Assembly (NCBI RefSeq): GCF_001984105.1
Contig: NZ_MTQM01000009.1
Location: 62,001 to 126,000, forward strand
Source: Microbacterium sp. CSI-V
Lineage (GTDB): Bacteria > Actinomycetota > Actinomycetes > Actinomycetales > Microbacteriaceae
DNA length: 64,000 nt
Direction of reading: 5' to 3'
Each line of letters opens with the position of its first letter. The first letter of the stretch is position 1. This document shows positions 53,892 through 64,000 of this stretch, piece after piece. The notes under the pieces were generated by a model. It made no database searches. It was not told the origin of the DNA and saw nothing but the letters and a program-made list of their open reading frames with translations. A program made the position numbers and the translations under genes.

Positions 53892-53964
53892 CTCCCCGGC
53901 TTGGACTCGAACCAAGAACCTATCGGTTAACAGCCGATTGCTCTGCCAATTGAGCTACCGAGGA
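53892..53964 (-). tRNA. tRNA-Asn (anticodon GUU)
   Basis: A 73-nt cloverleaf: acceptor TCCTCGG/CCGGGGA, D-arm AGCTCAATTGGCAGAGC, anticodon loop CTGTTAA (anticodon GTT), T-arm TTGGTTCGAGTCCAA. Discriminator G; CCA not encoded. Confidence 0.97.
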
Positions 53965-54026
53965 TCATGCCCGCCTGGCGGTGGGCAACCAGACGATACT
54001 AACAGCACCGCACCGCAGCGGAAAAA

Positions 54027-54800
54027 TCAGCCCGCCGAAATCCGTCGGTCGGGCGCGCCGTCGGGAGTCCACTGGAGTCCCTCGGCGCCGTGGCCGTACG
54101 CGACGACGTGACCTCCGCGCAGCACCAGCACATCGGCATCCAGGTCACGGGGGGCGTCGGCGTCGTTGGTCACCACGAGAGAGGCCATTCCGCGCTCGTC
54201 CCGTCGACGCGTGATCGCCGTGCGCGCCGCCCGTCGGACCTCGACGTCGAGGTTCGCGTACAGATCGTCGGCGACGAACAGGCGCGGTTCCAGCACGAGC
54301 GCCCGGGCCAGCGCGACCCGCTGCCGCATCCCCGCGCTCAGCTCGTACGGATATTTCGGCGCCGTTCCCAAGGGCAGCTCCATCTCATCGAGCAGCGTCG
54401 CCACGCGCACCGCGAGGGCGCGCGTGTTCACGCGACGGTCGCGGGCCGTGATCGGTTCGGAGATGACCTCGTGCACGGTCAGCCGCGCGGGCAGGTTCGC
54501 GCCCGCGCCCTGGGGCAGATACCCGGTGTGGAACGTCCATTCGCGCACCCCCCGACCCGGATGCCGCGCCGAGATCCCGTGGACGCGCGCGTCTCCCCCG
54601 ACGACGCTCAGCCCCTCGTCGGGGCGTCCGGCCAGGAGAGATGCGAGAGAGGTCTTGCCCGAGCCGGTCGGTCCCATCACCACGAGGCTGTGCGCCGCCT
54701 CGAGCGTGAAGGCGACTCCGTCGATGACGCGCACGCCGTTTCGGGCGAGCGAGAGGTCGTCGGCTCGGATGGCGACGGCGGTGTCGAGGGTCCGGGGCAT
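54027..54800 (-). CDS. ABC ATPase with altered catalytic motifs
   Basis: A 257-residue ABC ATPase without a permease gene nearby. Walker A is GPTGSGKTS (43-51), the Q-loop is Gln97, the signature is LSAGMRQRV instead of LSGGQ, and Walker B is LFVADD with Asp178 and Asp179 where the catalytic Glu is expected. The H-loop position reads TNDADAP, so Asn212 stands in for His. It therefore may bind ATP and switch slowly or not hydrolyse it as usual. A GGAGG ribosome site before the ATG at 54800 supports the start. It follows dnaG on the same strand. Confidence 0.82.
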   Translation of the reverse strand: MPRTLDTAVAIRADDLSLARNGVRVIDGVAFTLEAAHSLVVMGPTGSGKTSLASLLAGRPDEGLSVVGGDARVHGISARHPGRGVREWTFHTGYLPQGAGANLPARLTVHEVISEPITARDRRVNTRALAVRVATLLDEMELPLGTAPKYPYELSAGMRQRVALARALVLEPRLFVADDLYANLDVEVRRAARTAITRRRDERGMASLVVTNDADAPRDLDADVLVLRGGHVVAYGHGAEGLQWTPDGAPDRRISAG

Positions 54801-54845
54801 GTGGACATCCTCCCTGACGGATGGCGCGGACGCCACCGCGACGCG

Positions 54846-56696
54846 TCAGGAAGCCGTCAGCCTCTGGCGATCGGCATCCAATTCGCGCAGTCGCAGGCGC
54901 AGTCGCCGACCCTCCTCGGAGTCGGCGGGGACGCGCTGGATGTCGCGCAGCAGCCCGTTCTTCTCCCGCTCGAGCTCGCGGACGAGGAGGCCCCGCGCGA
55001 GGTCGTTCGCGGAGGCCACCGCGCCCTCTTCGTTGCGCGCGGGGAACTCCGCCGTGAGCAGTTCGGCCGCGAGGGTCCGGAAGGGTTCGCGTACCGCTTC
55101 GACGGCGGCCACGGCCCAGCCCGGTTGCGACAGATCGGTGGATGCCAGGGTGCTCCGCACCGCCTCGAGGGCGGGGTGGCCGAACGGCGTCTGCAGGGCG
55201 CGGAGGAACAGATCCGGTTCGATGCGGTGCCCGTACTGCAGGAACGCCATCATCGCACCGCGCTCGAGCGCGACGTCGCGGGTGTTGGGGAGCTGCGCCA
55301 TCGTCACGGACACCGCCACGGGGGCCGGAGCCTCAGCCGCTCCCCCGCGCTGCGCGTCGCGCTTCTCGGCCCGATCCGCACCGCGCGCCGCGCGTTCGAC
55401 GGCGCTCTGCACCTCGGGGATGTCCAGCCCGAGACGCCGCGCGAGGACCCGCACGTATCCGGGGCGCAGGGCCGGGTCGCGGATGTCGGCGACGATCGGC
55501 GCCGCGGCTCGCAGCGCCCCCGCGCGGCCCTCGACGCTGGAGAGGTCGTAGTCCTTCAGGCGCTGGTCGATGACGAACTCGAACATCGGGGCCTTGTTGT
55601 CCATGAGCGCGCGCACCGCGCCGTCGCCGCGCTGCAGGCGCAGGTCGCACGGATCGAGGCCCTCGGGAGCCACGGCCACGTACGTCTGCGCGGCGAAGCG
55701 CTTCTCATCGGCGAAGGCGCGCAGCGCCGCCTTCTGGCCGGCGGCATCCGGGTCGAAGGTGAAGACGACCTCGCCCGACGACGTGTCGTCGCCCATCACG
55801 CGTCGGAGGACCGTGATGTGATCGCTGCCGAACGCCGTCCCGCACGACGCGATCGCGGTCGTGATGCCCGCCAGATGGCAGGCCATGACGTCGGTGTACC
55901 CCTCGACCACGACGACCCGGTGCTCGCGCGAGATGTCGCGCTTGGCGAGGTCGAGGCCGTACAGCACCTGCGCTTTCTTGTAGATCGGCGTCTCGGGGGT
56001 GTTGAGGTACTTGGGGCCCTGATCGTCGTCGTACAGCTTGCGCGCGCCGAAGCCGATGACCTGCCCGGTGACGTCTCGGATCGGCCAGACGACCCGCCCG
56101 CGGAAGCGGTCGTAGACACCGCGCTGCCCCTGCGACACGAGCCCCGCCTGCACGAGCTCGTCGCGCGAGAACTTCTGGCCGAGCAGGTGGTCCATGAGGG
56201 AGGACCATCCCTTGGGGGCGTAGCCGACGCCGAAGTGCGCCGCGGCACCCGCGTCGAACCCGCGGTCGCCGAGGAAACGGCGCGCCGTGTCGGCCTCGGG
56301 CGACATCAACTGCCCCCGGAAGTATTCGGCGGCCGCCGCGTTGGCGGCGTACAGGCGGGAGCGGCCGGTCGTCTCGGGAGCCGCTCCTCCGTCTTCGTAG
56401 TGCAGGGTGTAGCCGACGCGTGCGGCCATGCGTTCCACGGCCTCGGTGAACGACACGTGGTCCATCGCGCGGAGGAACGAGTACACGTCGCCCGACTCCC
56501 CGCAGCCGAAGCAGTGGTAGTACCCGACCTGGGGGCGCACGTGGAAACTGGGGCTGCGCTCGTCGTGGAAGGGGCACAGCCCCTTCATCGATCCGACGCC
56601 CGCGGGCTTCAGCGCGACGCGCTCACCGACGACGTCGGCAATGTTGACCCGCGCTTTGACCTCGTCGATGTCGGCCTGCCGGATGCGCCCCGCCAT
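54846..56696 (-). CDS. dnaG: DNA primase
   Basis: A 616-residue bacterial primase that makes RNA primers at the replication fork. The N-terminal zinc ribbon CPFHDE...CFGCGE (CHC2 pattern) is intact, then the TOPRIM region with [11 protein letters not shown] and [11 protein letters not shown]. The C-terminal helicase-binding domain is present but divergent. Its ATG overlaps the dgt stop by one base (TGATG), and the ABC gene follows 45 bp downstream. Length is normal. Confidence 0.97.
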   Translation of the reverse strand: MAGRIRQADIDEVKARVNIADVVGERVALKPAGVGSMKGLCPFHDERSPSFHVRPQVGYYHCFGCGESGDVYSFLRAMDHVSFTEAVERMAARVGYTLHYEDGGAAPETTGRSRLYAANAAAAEYFRGQLMSPEADTARRFLGDRGFDAGAAAHFGVGYAPKGWSSLMDHLLGQKFSRDELVQAGLVSQGQRGVYDRFRGRVVWPIRDVTGQVIGFGARKLYDDDQGPKYLNTPETPIYKKAQVLYGLDLAKRDISREHRVVVVEGYTDVMACHLAGITTAIASCGTAFGSDHITVLRRVMGDDTSSGEVVFTFDPDAAGQKAALRAFADEKRFAAQTYVAVAPEGLDPCDLRLQRGDGAVRALMDNKAPMFEFVIDQRLKDYDLSSVEGRAGALRAAAPIVADIRDPALRPGYVRVLARRLGLDIPEVQSAVERAARGADRAEKRDAQRGGAAEAPAPVAVSVTMAQLPNTRDVALERGAMMAFLQYGHRIEPDLFLRALQTPFGHPALEAVRSTLASTDLSQPGWAVAAVEAVREPFRTLAAELLTAEFPARNEEGAVASANDLARGLLVRELEREKNGLLRDIQRVPADSEEGRRLRLRLRELDADRQRLTAS

Positions 56697-58030
56697 CAGG
56701 CATCCGCTCCCCGCGGCGGCCGGGCGCCCGGCGCCCAGATGCCGAGCTCGGCGGCATCCACTTCGCCCACGAGCCGCCCGTGCCACGCGATCGCGAGCTG
56801 ATCGGTGAGACTCGCGACCTGGTCGACGACCACCCGGCGCCGTGCGACGTCGTCGACGGCGGTCTCGAAGTCGGGCGCGTGCAGGGTGTCGAGCGCGTCG
56901 GGGTGCTCCCACAGGGCGGACGCGAGTCGCTTCAAGACGCGTCGCTGCTCTCGGTACAGCGCCTTCCGGCCGTCGATCGAGACGACGGTCGCGCCGATGA
57001 TGCCCTTCAGCACCGCCATCTCGGCCTCCACGACGCGGGGAACGACCACGTGCGCACGGTAACGCGTGAGGTCGCGGGCCGGGTAGGCCTCGCGGGTGGC
57101 GGTGGTGGCCGCGCGGGCGAAACGCCCGATGAGGTCGGACGTCAGGTTCTTCAACCGGGCGAGCGCAGGACGCGAGCCGTCGAACGAGCCGATCCACTCG
57201 GGCAGACGCATCAGGCGGTACAGCGCGTCGGCCAGTTCATCGCGCGCGAAGTCGTATCCGACCCACGTCTGGATCGCGGTGAGCAGGGACTCGTGGCCGG
57301 CCGGGGATGCCAGCAGCGCGGGGTCGATGTAGCGGTTGACGACCGCGTCCTCGAAGTCGTGCACCGAGTAGGCGATGTCGTCGGAGAGGTCCATGACCTC
57401 GGCCTCGATGCAGCGCACCCGGCCGGGCGCGCCGTCGCGCATCCAGTGGAAGACGGGCTCGTCGTCCGGATAGACGCCGAACTTCAACCGCCCGCCCGGG
57501 TCGGGCAGCGGCGCATCGGCCGTCCACGGGTACTTGCACGTGGCATCCAGGCTCGCCCGGGTGAGGTTGAGGCCGAAGGAGTGCCCGTCGGGACCGATCA
57601 CCTTGGGCTCGAGCCGCGTGAGGATCCTCAGCGTCTGCGCGTTGCCCTCGAAGCCGCCGATGTCCTCCGCCCACTCGTTGAGCGCCCGCTCGCCGTTGTG
57701 GCCGAAGGGCGGGTGCCCCAGGTCGTGGCTGAGGCACGCGGTGTCGACGACGTCGGGAGAGAGCTCGAGCGCGGTGGCGAGCTCGCGCCCGACCTGCGCC
57801 ACCTCGAGCGAGTGCGTCAGACGATTGCGGGCGAAGTCGGCAGGGCTCGCGGGGCTGAGCACCTGCGTCTTGGCGGCGAGGCGCCGCAGAGCCGCCGAAT
57901 GGAGAACGCGCGCGCGGTCGCGCGCGAAGTCGTCGCGCTGGGAGCGGTGCTGCTCCTCGTGGAACCGGGCGGCGTCGACGTCGTTGTACCCGGACGGGCG
58001 TGCGACGCCCACCCCCGCTTCATCCGCCAC
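56696..58030 (-). CDS. dgt: dGTP triphosphohydrolase-like protein
   Basis: A 444-residue HD-domain protein of the deoxyguanosinetriphosphate triphosphohydrolase-like family, which degrades dNTPs to deoxynucleoside and triphosphate. The metal-binding residues are visible in [15 protein letters not shown] and [17 protein letters not shown], and [16 protein letters not shown] is the later Asp block. The GTG at 58030 overlaps the dusB end by 11 bp and precedes dnaG with a one-base overlap, so the three are one operon. Link with primase is common in actinobacteria. Confidence 0.94.
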   Translation of the reverse strand: MADEAGVGVARPSGYNDVDAARFHEEQHRSQRDDFARDRARVLHSAALRRLAAKTQVLSPASPADFARNRLTHSLEVAQVGRELATALELSPDVVDTACLSHDLGHPPFGHNGERALNEWAEDIGGFEGNAQTLRILTRLEPKVIGPDGHSFGLNLTRASLDATCKYPWTADAPLPDPGGRLKFGVYPDDEPVFHWMRDGAPGRVRCIEAEVMDLSDDIAYSVHDFEDAVVNRYIDPALLASPAGHESLLTAIQTWVGYDFARDELADALYRLMRLPEWIGSFDGSRPALARLKNLTSDLIGRFARAATTATREAYPARDLTRYRAHVVVPRVVEAEMAVLKGIIGATVVSIDGRKALYREQRRVLKRLASALWEHPDALDTLHAPDFETAVDDVARRRVVVDQVASLTDQLAIAWHGRLVGEVDAAELGIWAPGARPPRGADA

Positions 58031-59186
58031 TGTGGTGCAGTTCCGCGTCGGCGAGGGCGCGGCCGGCGTCGACGCCGATCTCACGGGAGTCGAGCCATCC
58101 GTCGGGCAGGGCGGGACGCTTCGGCGTGCCGGCGCGACCGCGCTGCCCTTCGGCCGCCTCGCCCGGGTAGGGCGCGTCGAGGTCCATCGTGGCCAGCAGC
58201 TCGTCGATCTCGTCCAGCGTCGACGCGGTCGCGAGGCTCGCGCGCAGCTCACCGCCGACGGGGTAGCCCTTGAAGTACCAGGCGACGTGCTTGCGGATGT
58301 CGCGGCATCCACGCCCCTCGTCCTCGAAGAACTCCACCAGCAGCTCGGCGTGGCGGCGGAACGCCCGCGCGACGAACCCGAGCGTCGCGTCGACGGGCTC
58401 GCCGGGAGCCGCGCCGGGGCGGCCGAGCGCGCGCGCCAGGTCGCCGAACAGCCACGGGCGCCCGAGGCAGCCGCGGCCGACGACCACGCCGTCGCACCCG
58501 GTCTCGTCCATCATCCGCACCGCGTCCGCGGCCGACCAGATGTCGCCGTTGCCGAGGACGGGGACGCTCGTCACGGTCTCTTTGAGCTTCGCGATCGCGC
58601 TCCAGTCGGCGGTGCCCGAGTAGAACTCGGAGGCCGTGCGGGCGTGCAGCGCGATGGAGGCGACACCGGCACCCTCGGCGACGCGTCCGGCCTCGAGGTA
58701 CGTGAGGTGGTCGGCGTCGATGCCCTTGCGCATCTTGATCGTGAGCGGGAGGTCGCCCGCCGCGCGCACCGCGCGCTCGACGATCTCGCGGAACAGCGTG
58801 AGCTTCCAGGGCAGCGCGGCACCGCCGCCACGGCGCGTCACCTTCGGGACGGGGCAGCCGAAGTTGAGGTCGATGTGATCGGCGTGGTCTTCCTCGACGA
58901 TCAGGCGCACCGCCGCTTCGACCGTCGCGGGGTCGACGCCGTACAGCTGGATCGAGCGCGGTGTCTCCGACTCGTGGTGGCGGATGAGGCGCATCGTCGT
59001 GTCGTTGCGTTCGACGAGGGCCCTCGTCGTGATCATCTCGCTGACGTAGAGCCCGGCTCCGTACTCGCGGCACAGTCGCCGGAACGCCGTGTTGGTGATT
59101 CCGGCCATGGGCGCGAGCACGACGGGGGCGTCGAGTTCGATGGGGCCGATGCGCAGGGTGCGCTCCGGGGCCAATGCCGTGGTCAT
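58020..59186 (-). CDS. dusB: tRNA dihydrouridine synthase
   Basis: A 388-residue flavoprotein that reduces uridines in the tRNA D-loop. The FMN domain opens with APMAGITNTAFRRLC; the catalytic cysteine is Cys111 in NFGCPVPKVTRRGGG, and GRGCLGRPWLFGDL is the later FMN-phosphate site. Length and motifs match DusB-type enzymes. GAGAAT six bases before the ATG fits a leaderless start. It heads the dusB-dgt-dnaG block. Confidence 0.94.
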   Translation of the reverse strand: MTTALAPERTLRIGPIELDAPVVLAPMAGITNTAFRRLCREYGAGLYVSEMITTRALVERNDTTMRLIRHHESETPRSIQLYGVDPATVEAAVRLIVEEDHADHIDLNFGCPVPKVTRRGGGAALPWKLTLFREIVERAVRAAGDLPLTIKMRKGIDADHLTYLEAGRVAEGAGVASIALHARTASEFYSGTADWSAIAKLKETVTSVPVLGNGDIWSAADAVRMMDETGCDGVVVGRGCLGRPWLFGDLARALGRPGAAPGEPVDATLGFVARAFRRHAELLVEFFEDEGRGCRDIRKHVAWYFKGYPVGGELRASLATASTLDEIDELLATMDLDAPYPGEAAEGQRGRAGTPKRPALPDGWLDSREIGVDAGRALADAELHHSGG

Positions 59187-59203
59187 CGTTCCATTCTCCC
59201 AGA

Positions 59204-59238
59204 CCTCGCGCGGGGGCGGTGCCGCCCCGCGCGCGAGG
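59204..59238 (-). terminator. Terminator between dsbA-like gene and dusB
   Basis: A 16-bp nearly perfect stem (CCTCGCGCGGGGGCGG against CCGCCCCGCGCGCGAGG) with a two-base loop lies after the minus-strand FrnE gene and just upstream of the dusB promoter. Confidence 0.7.
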
Positions 59239-59256
59239 CGGACTGGGGAGGAGGGG

Positions 59257-59949
59257 TCACGCCTGGGCGGTCTCCGGCTCGGTGGCCGCCGCGCGACGCT
59301 CGTCCCACACCTGACGGGCGATCTGGGTGAAGGCCTCGACGGGCTGGGCTCCGCTGACGCCGTACTTGCCGTCGATCACGAAGAAGGGGACCCCGCTGAT
59401 GCCGTAGGCCTGGGCCTGCGCCTGGTCGGCGCGGACCGCGTCGCGGAAGCGACCCGAGGCGAGGGCCTCGCGGGCGAGCTCGGCATCCAGGCCGACCTCC
59501 ACCGCGAGCTCGACGAGATCGTCGTCGCGGCCGACGTGCTTGCCCTCGAGGAAGTAGGCCGCCATCAGGCGCTCCGACAGGTCGAGCTGGCGACCCTGCT
59601 CCTTGGCGAAGTGCAGCAGCTCGTGCGCCTTCACGGTGTTGGTGTGCTGCAGGATGTCGAAGCGGTACTCGAGCCCCGCCTCGGCGGCGACGCCGGTGAC
59701 GCGGTCGAGCATCTCCCGCGCCTGGGCGGGCGAGATGCCCTTGTGCTGCGAGAGGTAGTCCACCTCGCCGCCGACGAAGTCGACGGGGGTGTCGGGCGAG
59801 AGCTCGAACGAGTGGTACTCGATCTCGACGACGGGGGCGTCGTCGTCATCGGCGGTGGCGGCGAGGCCGTTCTCGAGGTTGCGCTTCCCGATGAAGCACC
59901 AGGGGCAGGCGATGTCGCTCCACACGTCGATCTTGATGGCATCCGTCAT
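59257..59949 (-). CDS. DsbA/FrnE-family thioredoxin-fold oxidoreductase
   Basis: A 230-residue cytosolic DsbA-like protein with the active-site motif CPWC (Cys15, Cys18) in SDIACPWCFIGKRNL and the cis-proline region SGVPFFVIDGKYGVSGAQ. Relatives (FrnE/2-hydroxychromene-carboxylate isomerase-like) act in disulfide handling or isomerisation; the substrate is not known. The length is normal. It sits between uppS and dusB. Confidence 0.92.
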   Translation of the reverse strand: MTDAIKIDVWSDIACPWCFIGKRNLENGLAATADDDDAPVVEIEYHSFELSPDTPVDFVGGEVDYLSQHKGISPAQAREMLDRVTGVAAEAGLEYRFDILQHTNTVKAHELLHFAKEQGRQLDLSERLMAAYFLEGKHVGRDDDLVELAVEVGLDAELAREALASGRFRDAVRADQAQAQAYGISGVPFFVIDGKYGVSGAQPVEAFTQIARQVWDERRAAATEPETAQA

Positions 59950-59995
59950 GTCGTGTGCAACCTTTCGGGTGAGGGGCTTATTCCGAAAACGGCAT

Positions 59996-60802
59996 TCATC
60001 TCGCGGTCGGCGTGTCGACTGCGCCGCCGAAGCGTCGATCCCGGGACACGTACAGACCGATCGCGTCCCACAGGTGCCGGCGCCGGAAATCGGGCCACAG
60101 CGTGTCGAGGAACACCATCTCGGCGTACGCCGACTCCCACAGGAGGAAGTTCGAGGTGCGCTGCTCGCCGCTGGAGCGGAGGAACAGGTCGACGTCGGGC
60201 ATGTCGGGAACGTAGAGATTCTTCGCGATCATCTTCTCGCTGATCGCCGACGGCTTCACCTTGCCGGCGGCGATGTCCTCGCCGAGGCGCCGCATGGCAT
60301 CCACGATCTCGAGGCGACCGCCGTAGTTGACACACATCGTCAGGGTGAGGCCGTCGTTCCCCGCGGTGAGGCGTTCCGCCGCCTGCAGCTCGTTGATGAC
60401 CGAGCCCCACAGGCGGGGCCTGCGCCCGGCCCAGCGGACCCGCACGTTCCACTCGTTCAGCTGGTCGCGGCGGCGCTGGAGCACCTCGCGGTTGAATCCC
60501 ATGAGGAAGCGGACCTCATCGGGCGACCGCGTCCAGTTCTCGGTCGAGAAGGCGTACAGCGAGAGGTGCTTCACTCCCGCCTGGATCGCTCCCGCGACGA
60601 TGTCGAGGATGGTCGCCTCTCCGGCCCGGTGCCCCTCGATCCGTGGGAGGCCCTGGCGGTTCGCCCAGCGGCCGTTGCCGTCCATGACGATCGCGATATG
60701 CGCGGGCACCGACCCCTTCGGGAACGCCGGCGGATACTCCCCGGTCCAATCCAGAGGGCGGTACGGGGCGGCGTTGCGGTGCGTGAACGGCTTCGGGGTC
60801 AT
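59996..60802 (-). CDS. uppS: Isoprenyl (undecaprenyl) diphosphate synthase
   Basis: A 268-residue cis-prenyltransferase that makes the lipid carrier for wall synthesis. The first conserved region holds the catalytic Asp41 in [32 protein letters not shown] and the late [19 protein letters not shown](Y)-like [13 protein letters not shown] follow. The start overlaps the recO stop by three bases (ATGA). Chain length specificity cannot be settled from the sequence. Confidence 0.95.
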   Translation of the reverse strand: MTPKPFTHRNAAPYRPLDWTGEYPPAFPKGSVPAHIAIVMDGNGRWANRQGLPRIEGHRAGEATILDIVAGAIQAGVKHLSLYAFSTENWTRSPDEVRFLMGFNREVLQRRRDQLNEWNVRVRWAGRRPRLWGSVINELQAAERLTAGNDGLTLTMCVNYGGRLEIVDAMRRLGEDIAAGKVKPSAISEKMIAKNLYVPDMPDVDLFLRSSGEQRTSNFLLWESAYAEMVFLDTLWPDFRRRHLWDAIGLYVSRDRRFGGAVDTPTAR

Positions 60803-61527
60803 CGATTCGATTCCAGGTGCGAGAGGGAACGGATGCCGCGCTCGAGATGGAACTGCGCGTAGGTGGCGACCAGGCCCGAGGCGGCGGCGGTGGTGCGACC
60901 GGGGGCCGCGTCCACGACGTCCCACTCCCCCGCGATGAGCGCGCGGAGCAGGTCGACGGTGTCGCGGGCGACGCGCGGCGAGCCCGCGGGCGCGCAGGAT
61001 GCGCACACGACGCCCCCGAGTTGGGCGAGGAAATAGTCGTGCTCGCCGACCGTGCCGCATCGCGCGCATTCGCCGAGCCCGGGGGCCCAGCCCGAGAGGG
61101 CCATGGCGCGCAGCAGGTAGGAGTCCAGGACGCTGCGGGCGGCGTGGTCGCCGCGCGCGAGCGACCGGAGTCCCCCGACGAGGAGGAGGTACTGCTGCGG
61201 CGTGGCCTCGGCCTCATTCAGCCGGTCGGCGGTCTCGACCATGGCGCTGGCGGTCGTGTACCGGTCGTAGTGCTGCGCGATGTCGGCCCCGTAGGCGCCG
61301 AGCGACTCGGCCTGCTGCACGATGTCGAGGTTCCGGCCCTGGTACAGCTGCACGTCCGCGACCATGAACGGTTCCAGCCGCGAACCGAACCGCGACGAGG
61401 TGCGGCGCACGCCCTTCGCCACCGCGCGGATCTTGCCGTGGCGTCGGCTGAGGAGGGTGACGATGCGGTCCGCCTCCCCGAGCTTGTGGGTACGCAGGAC
61501 CACGACTTCGTCGCGGTAGGTGGGCAC
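60799..61527 (-). CDS. recO: DNA repair protein RecO
   Basis: A 242-residue RecO of the RecFOR pathway: N-terminal OB-fold ([20 protein letters not shown]), helical middle and a C-terminal zinc module with CARC and CASC pairs about 22 residues apart. It promotes RecA loading on SSB-coated DNA. GATAAT stands five bases before the GTG start. It overlaps uppS, a standard actinobacterial pairing. Confidence 0.95.
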   Translation of the reverse strand: MPTYRDEVVVLRTHKLGEADRIVTLLSRRHGKIRAVAKGVRRTSSRFGSRLEPFMVADVQLYQGRNLDIVQQAESLGAYGADIAQHYDRYTTASAMVETADRLNEAEATPQQYLLLVGGLRSLARGDHAARSVLDSYLLRAMALSGWAPGLGECARCGTVGEHDYFLAQLGGVVCASCAPAGSPRVARDTVDLLRALIAGEWDVVDAAPGRTTAAASGLVATYAQFHLERGIRSLSHLESNR

Positions 61528-61609
61528 AGTCCATTATCCGTCCGCGACCCCGGGAGTCGGCGGTGCGCCGCGCGCGGGCCGGTGCAGGCGGGGCGGGAGA
61601 ATGGATGCC

Positions 61610-62311
61610 GTGAACCCGCCCGTCTTCATCATCCCGCTGTGGGCCGACCTCACCGCCGTCGCCCTGGGCGGCGTGCAGGGCGCGTTGTTCGCCGCGGGAT
61701 TCCAGGGTCAGCGACGGCTCGACCTCCTGGGGGTCGCCATCATCGGCATCCTGCTCGGGATGGGCGGCGGACTCATCCGCGACCTCCTGCTCGGGGTCAC
61801 TCCTTCGACCCTGCAGAACAACTGGTACCTGCTCACGGCGATCGGGGCCTCCCTCGTCGGGATGCTGCTGTCGGGGATCTTCCAACGCCTCAACCGCGCG
61901 ATCGTCCTGCTCGACGCCGTCGTGATCGGACTCTTCGGCGCGTTCGGCACGTCCAAGGCGCTCGCCCTCGGACTCCCGGCGGTGCCGGCGGTGTTCGTCG
62001 GCGTCGTGGCCGCGGCGGGCGGCAGCGTGCTGCGCGACGTGCTGATGGGGCTGCCCGTGGCGATCATGCACGTGGGGTCGCTGTACGCGGTGGCGGCCGG
62101 GGGCGGGTGCGCCGTGCTCGCGACCGTCGCGGCGTTCGGCGTGCCGCTCCCGGTGGCGGCGGTGATCGGCGTCGTGGTCACGACGGTGATCCGCGTCCTC
62201 GCGGTGCTGTTCGACCTGTCGCTCCCCGAGCAGCGCAAGCTCTACCGCCGCAAGGTCGCGGTCGAGACGACCGGCATCCCGATCATCCGGGTCGACGACG
62301 CGGACGCGTGA
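61610..62311 (+). CDS. TRIC-type cation channel family protein
   Basis: A 233-residue membrane protein with seven helices made of two UPF0126 repeats, the first with GGVQGALFAAGFQGQ and GGLIRDLLLG, the second with GLFGAFGTSKALAL and GGSVLRDVLMG. Bacterial TRIC homologues form trimeric potassium-permeable channels. The GTG at 61610 is favoured over ATG 61601 because GAGAAT stands seven bases before it. It diverges from recO and ends inside the arm of a large inverted repeat. Confidence 0.88.
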   Translation: MNPPVFIIPLWADLTAVALGGVQGALFAAGFQGQRRLDLLGVAIIGILLGMGGGLIRDLLLGVTPSTLQNNWYLLTAIGASLVGMLLSGIFQRLNRAIVLLDAVVIGLFGAFGTSKALALGLPAVPAVFVGVVAAAGGSVLRDVLMGLPVAIMHVGSLYAVAAGGGCAVLATVAAFGVPLPVAAVIGVVVTTVIRVLAVLFDLSLPEQRKLYRRKVAVETTGIPIIRVDDADA

Positions 62312-62369
62312 GTCGCCAAGATTTGTCGCTTCGGGGCGCCCCTCGGCGACAAATCTTGGCGACTCACGC
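62306..62369. repeat. Perfect 24-bp inverted repeat, terminator-like
   Basis: Arms 62306-62329 and 62346-62369 are exact complements (CGCCAAGATTTGTCGC is the inner part) around a 16-base loop with GGGGCGCCCC. The TRIC stop codon lies in the left arm. The AT-rich core is unusual for this genome; it may be a terminator or a dispersed repeat. Confidence 0.85.
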
Positions 62370-62380
62370 AGCTGTGACGG

Positions 62381-62430
62381 GGCAGGGCCTCGCCGCAGGG
62401 GACGGGAAACGGCGGCGAGGCGGCCCTGCC
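62381..62430 (-). terminator. Terminator of leuA
   Basis: On the minus strand, GGCAGGGCC-GCC-TCGCCGC pairs with GCGGCGA-GGCCCTGCC apart from a three-base bulge, just after the leuA stop. Confidence 0.6.
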
Positions 62431-62438
62431 TCAGACGA

Positions 62439-64000
<1,562 letters not shown>

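Noticed and set aside
54090..56801. 903-codon plus-strand frame opposite the ABC and dnaG genes
   Set aside because: Mirror frame of dnaG; no domains and unnatural composition.

Overview
The window is chromosomal DNA from a high-GC Gram-positive actinobacterium, most likely Microbacterium or a close relative in the Microbacteriaceae. The evidence is the very GC-rich coding sequence, the actinobacterial type I fatty-acid-like gene order fasR-fabD-fabH-acpP-fabF-DUF3145, the homodimeric pyruvate dehydrogenase E1 (AceE), polyphosphate glucokinase, a DUF7882 protein and a recO-uppS-dsbA-dusB-dgt-dnaG cluster. This placement is inferred from gene content; no 16S gene is present. No insertion sequence, prophage, CRISPR array or rRNA operon was seen.

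Layout. 1-6.5 kb: 3' end of a leucyl aminopeptidase gene, dihydrolipoyl dehydrogenase, a two-lipoyl-domain E2 acyltransferase, an anchored protein of unknown function, DUF4191 and RDD membrane proteins. 6.5-18 kb: a nitrogen block with glnA behind a GlnR-like box, glnE, glnA2 and a small partner gene, interrupted by a three-gene WXG-like/alpha-beta hydrolase/lipoprotein module (8.2-11.2 kb), a DUF2277 gene and an acyl-CoA synthetase gene. 18-24.4 kb: ppgK, rnpB (RNase P RNA), a PolA-like polymerase, a coiled-coil zinc-ribbon protein, a small membrane/unknown operon, tRNA-Val and three tiny membrane proteins. 24.5-30.5 kb, all on the minus strand: two acyltransferases, a channel-like membrane protein and an exported beta-helix protein, which look like a surface-polysaccharide module. 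30.7-39.1 kb: aceE with a possible leader peptide, a FasR-like regulator, the fatty-acid synthesis operon and DUF3145. 39.2-46 kb: a wall-associated unknown protein, a proline-rich membrane protein, a two-component system, DUF7882 and two CNNM/CorC-type membrane proteins. 46-54 kb: a zinc-ribbon nuclease-like protein, a CAU tRNA, a repeat-rich intergenic region, a DMT-type transporter, peptide deformylase, a third O-acyltransferase, glutaminase and tRNA-Asn. 54-64 kb: an unusual ABC ATPase, dnaG, dgt, dusB, a DsbA/FrnE protein, uppS, recO, a TRIC-type channel and the 3' part of leuA.

How the genes work together. AceE (E1), the E2 and Lpd (E3) would form the pyruvate dehydrogenase complex, whose acetyl-CoA feeds the adjacent fab operon; the PucR-type regulator between aceE and fabD is placed like Streptomyces FasR. 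GlnA, GlnE and GlnA2 form the nitrogen-assimilation set; GlnA keeps the adenylylation tyrosine while GlnA2 has tryptophan there. The 8.2-11.2 kb module uses TTA codons and resembles a type VII secretion-associated lipase with partner and lipoprotein, and is the best candidate here for an undescribed system. A recurring feature is a TANNNT-like hexamer 5-7 nt before the start codon, the arrangement of leaderless transcripts; it was used to choose several starts.
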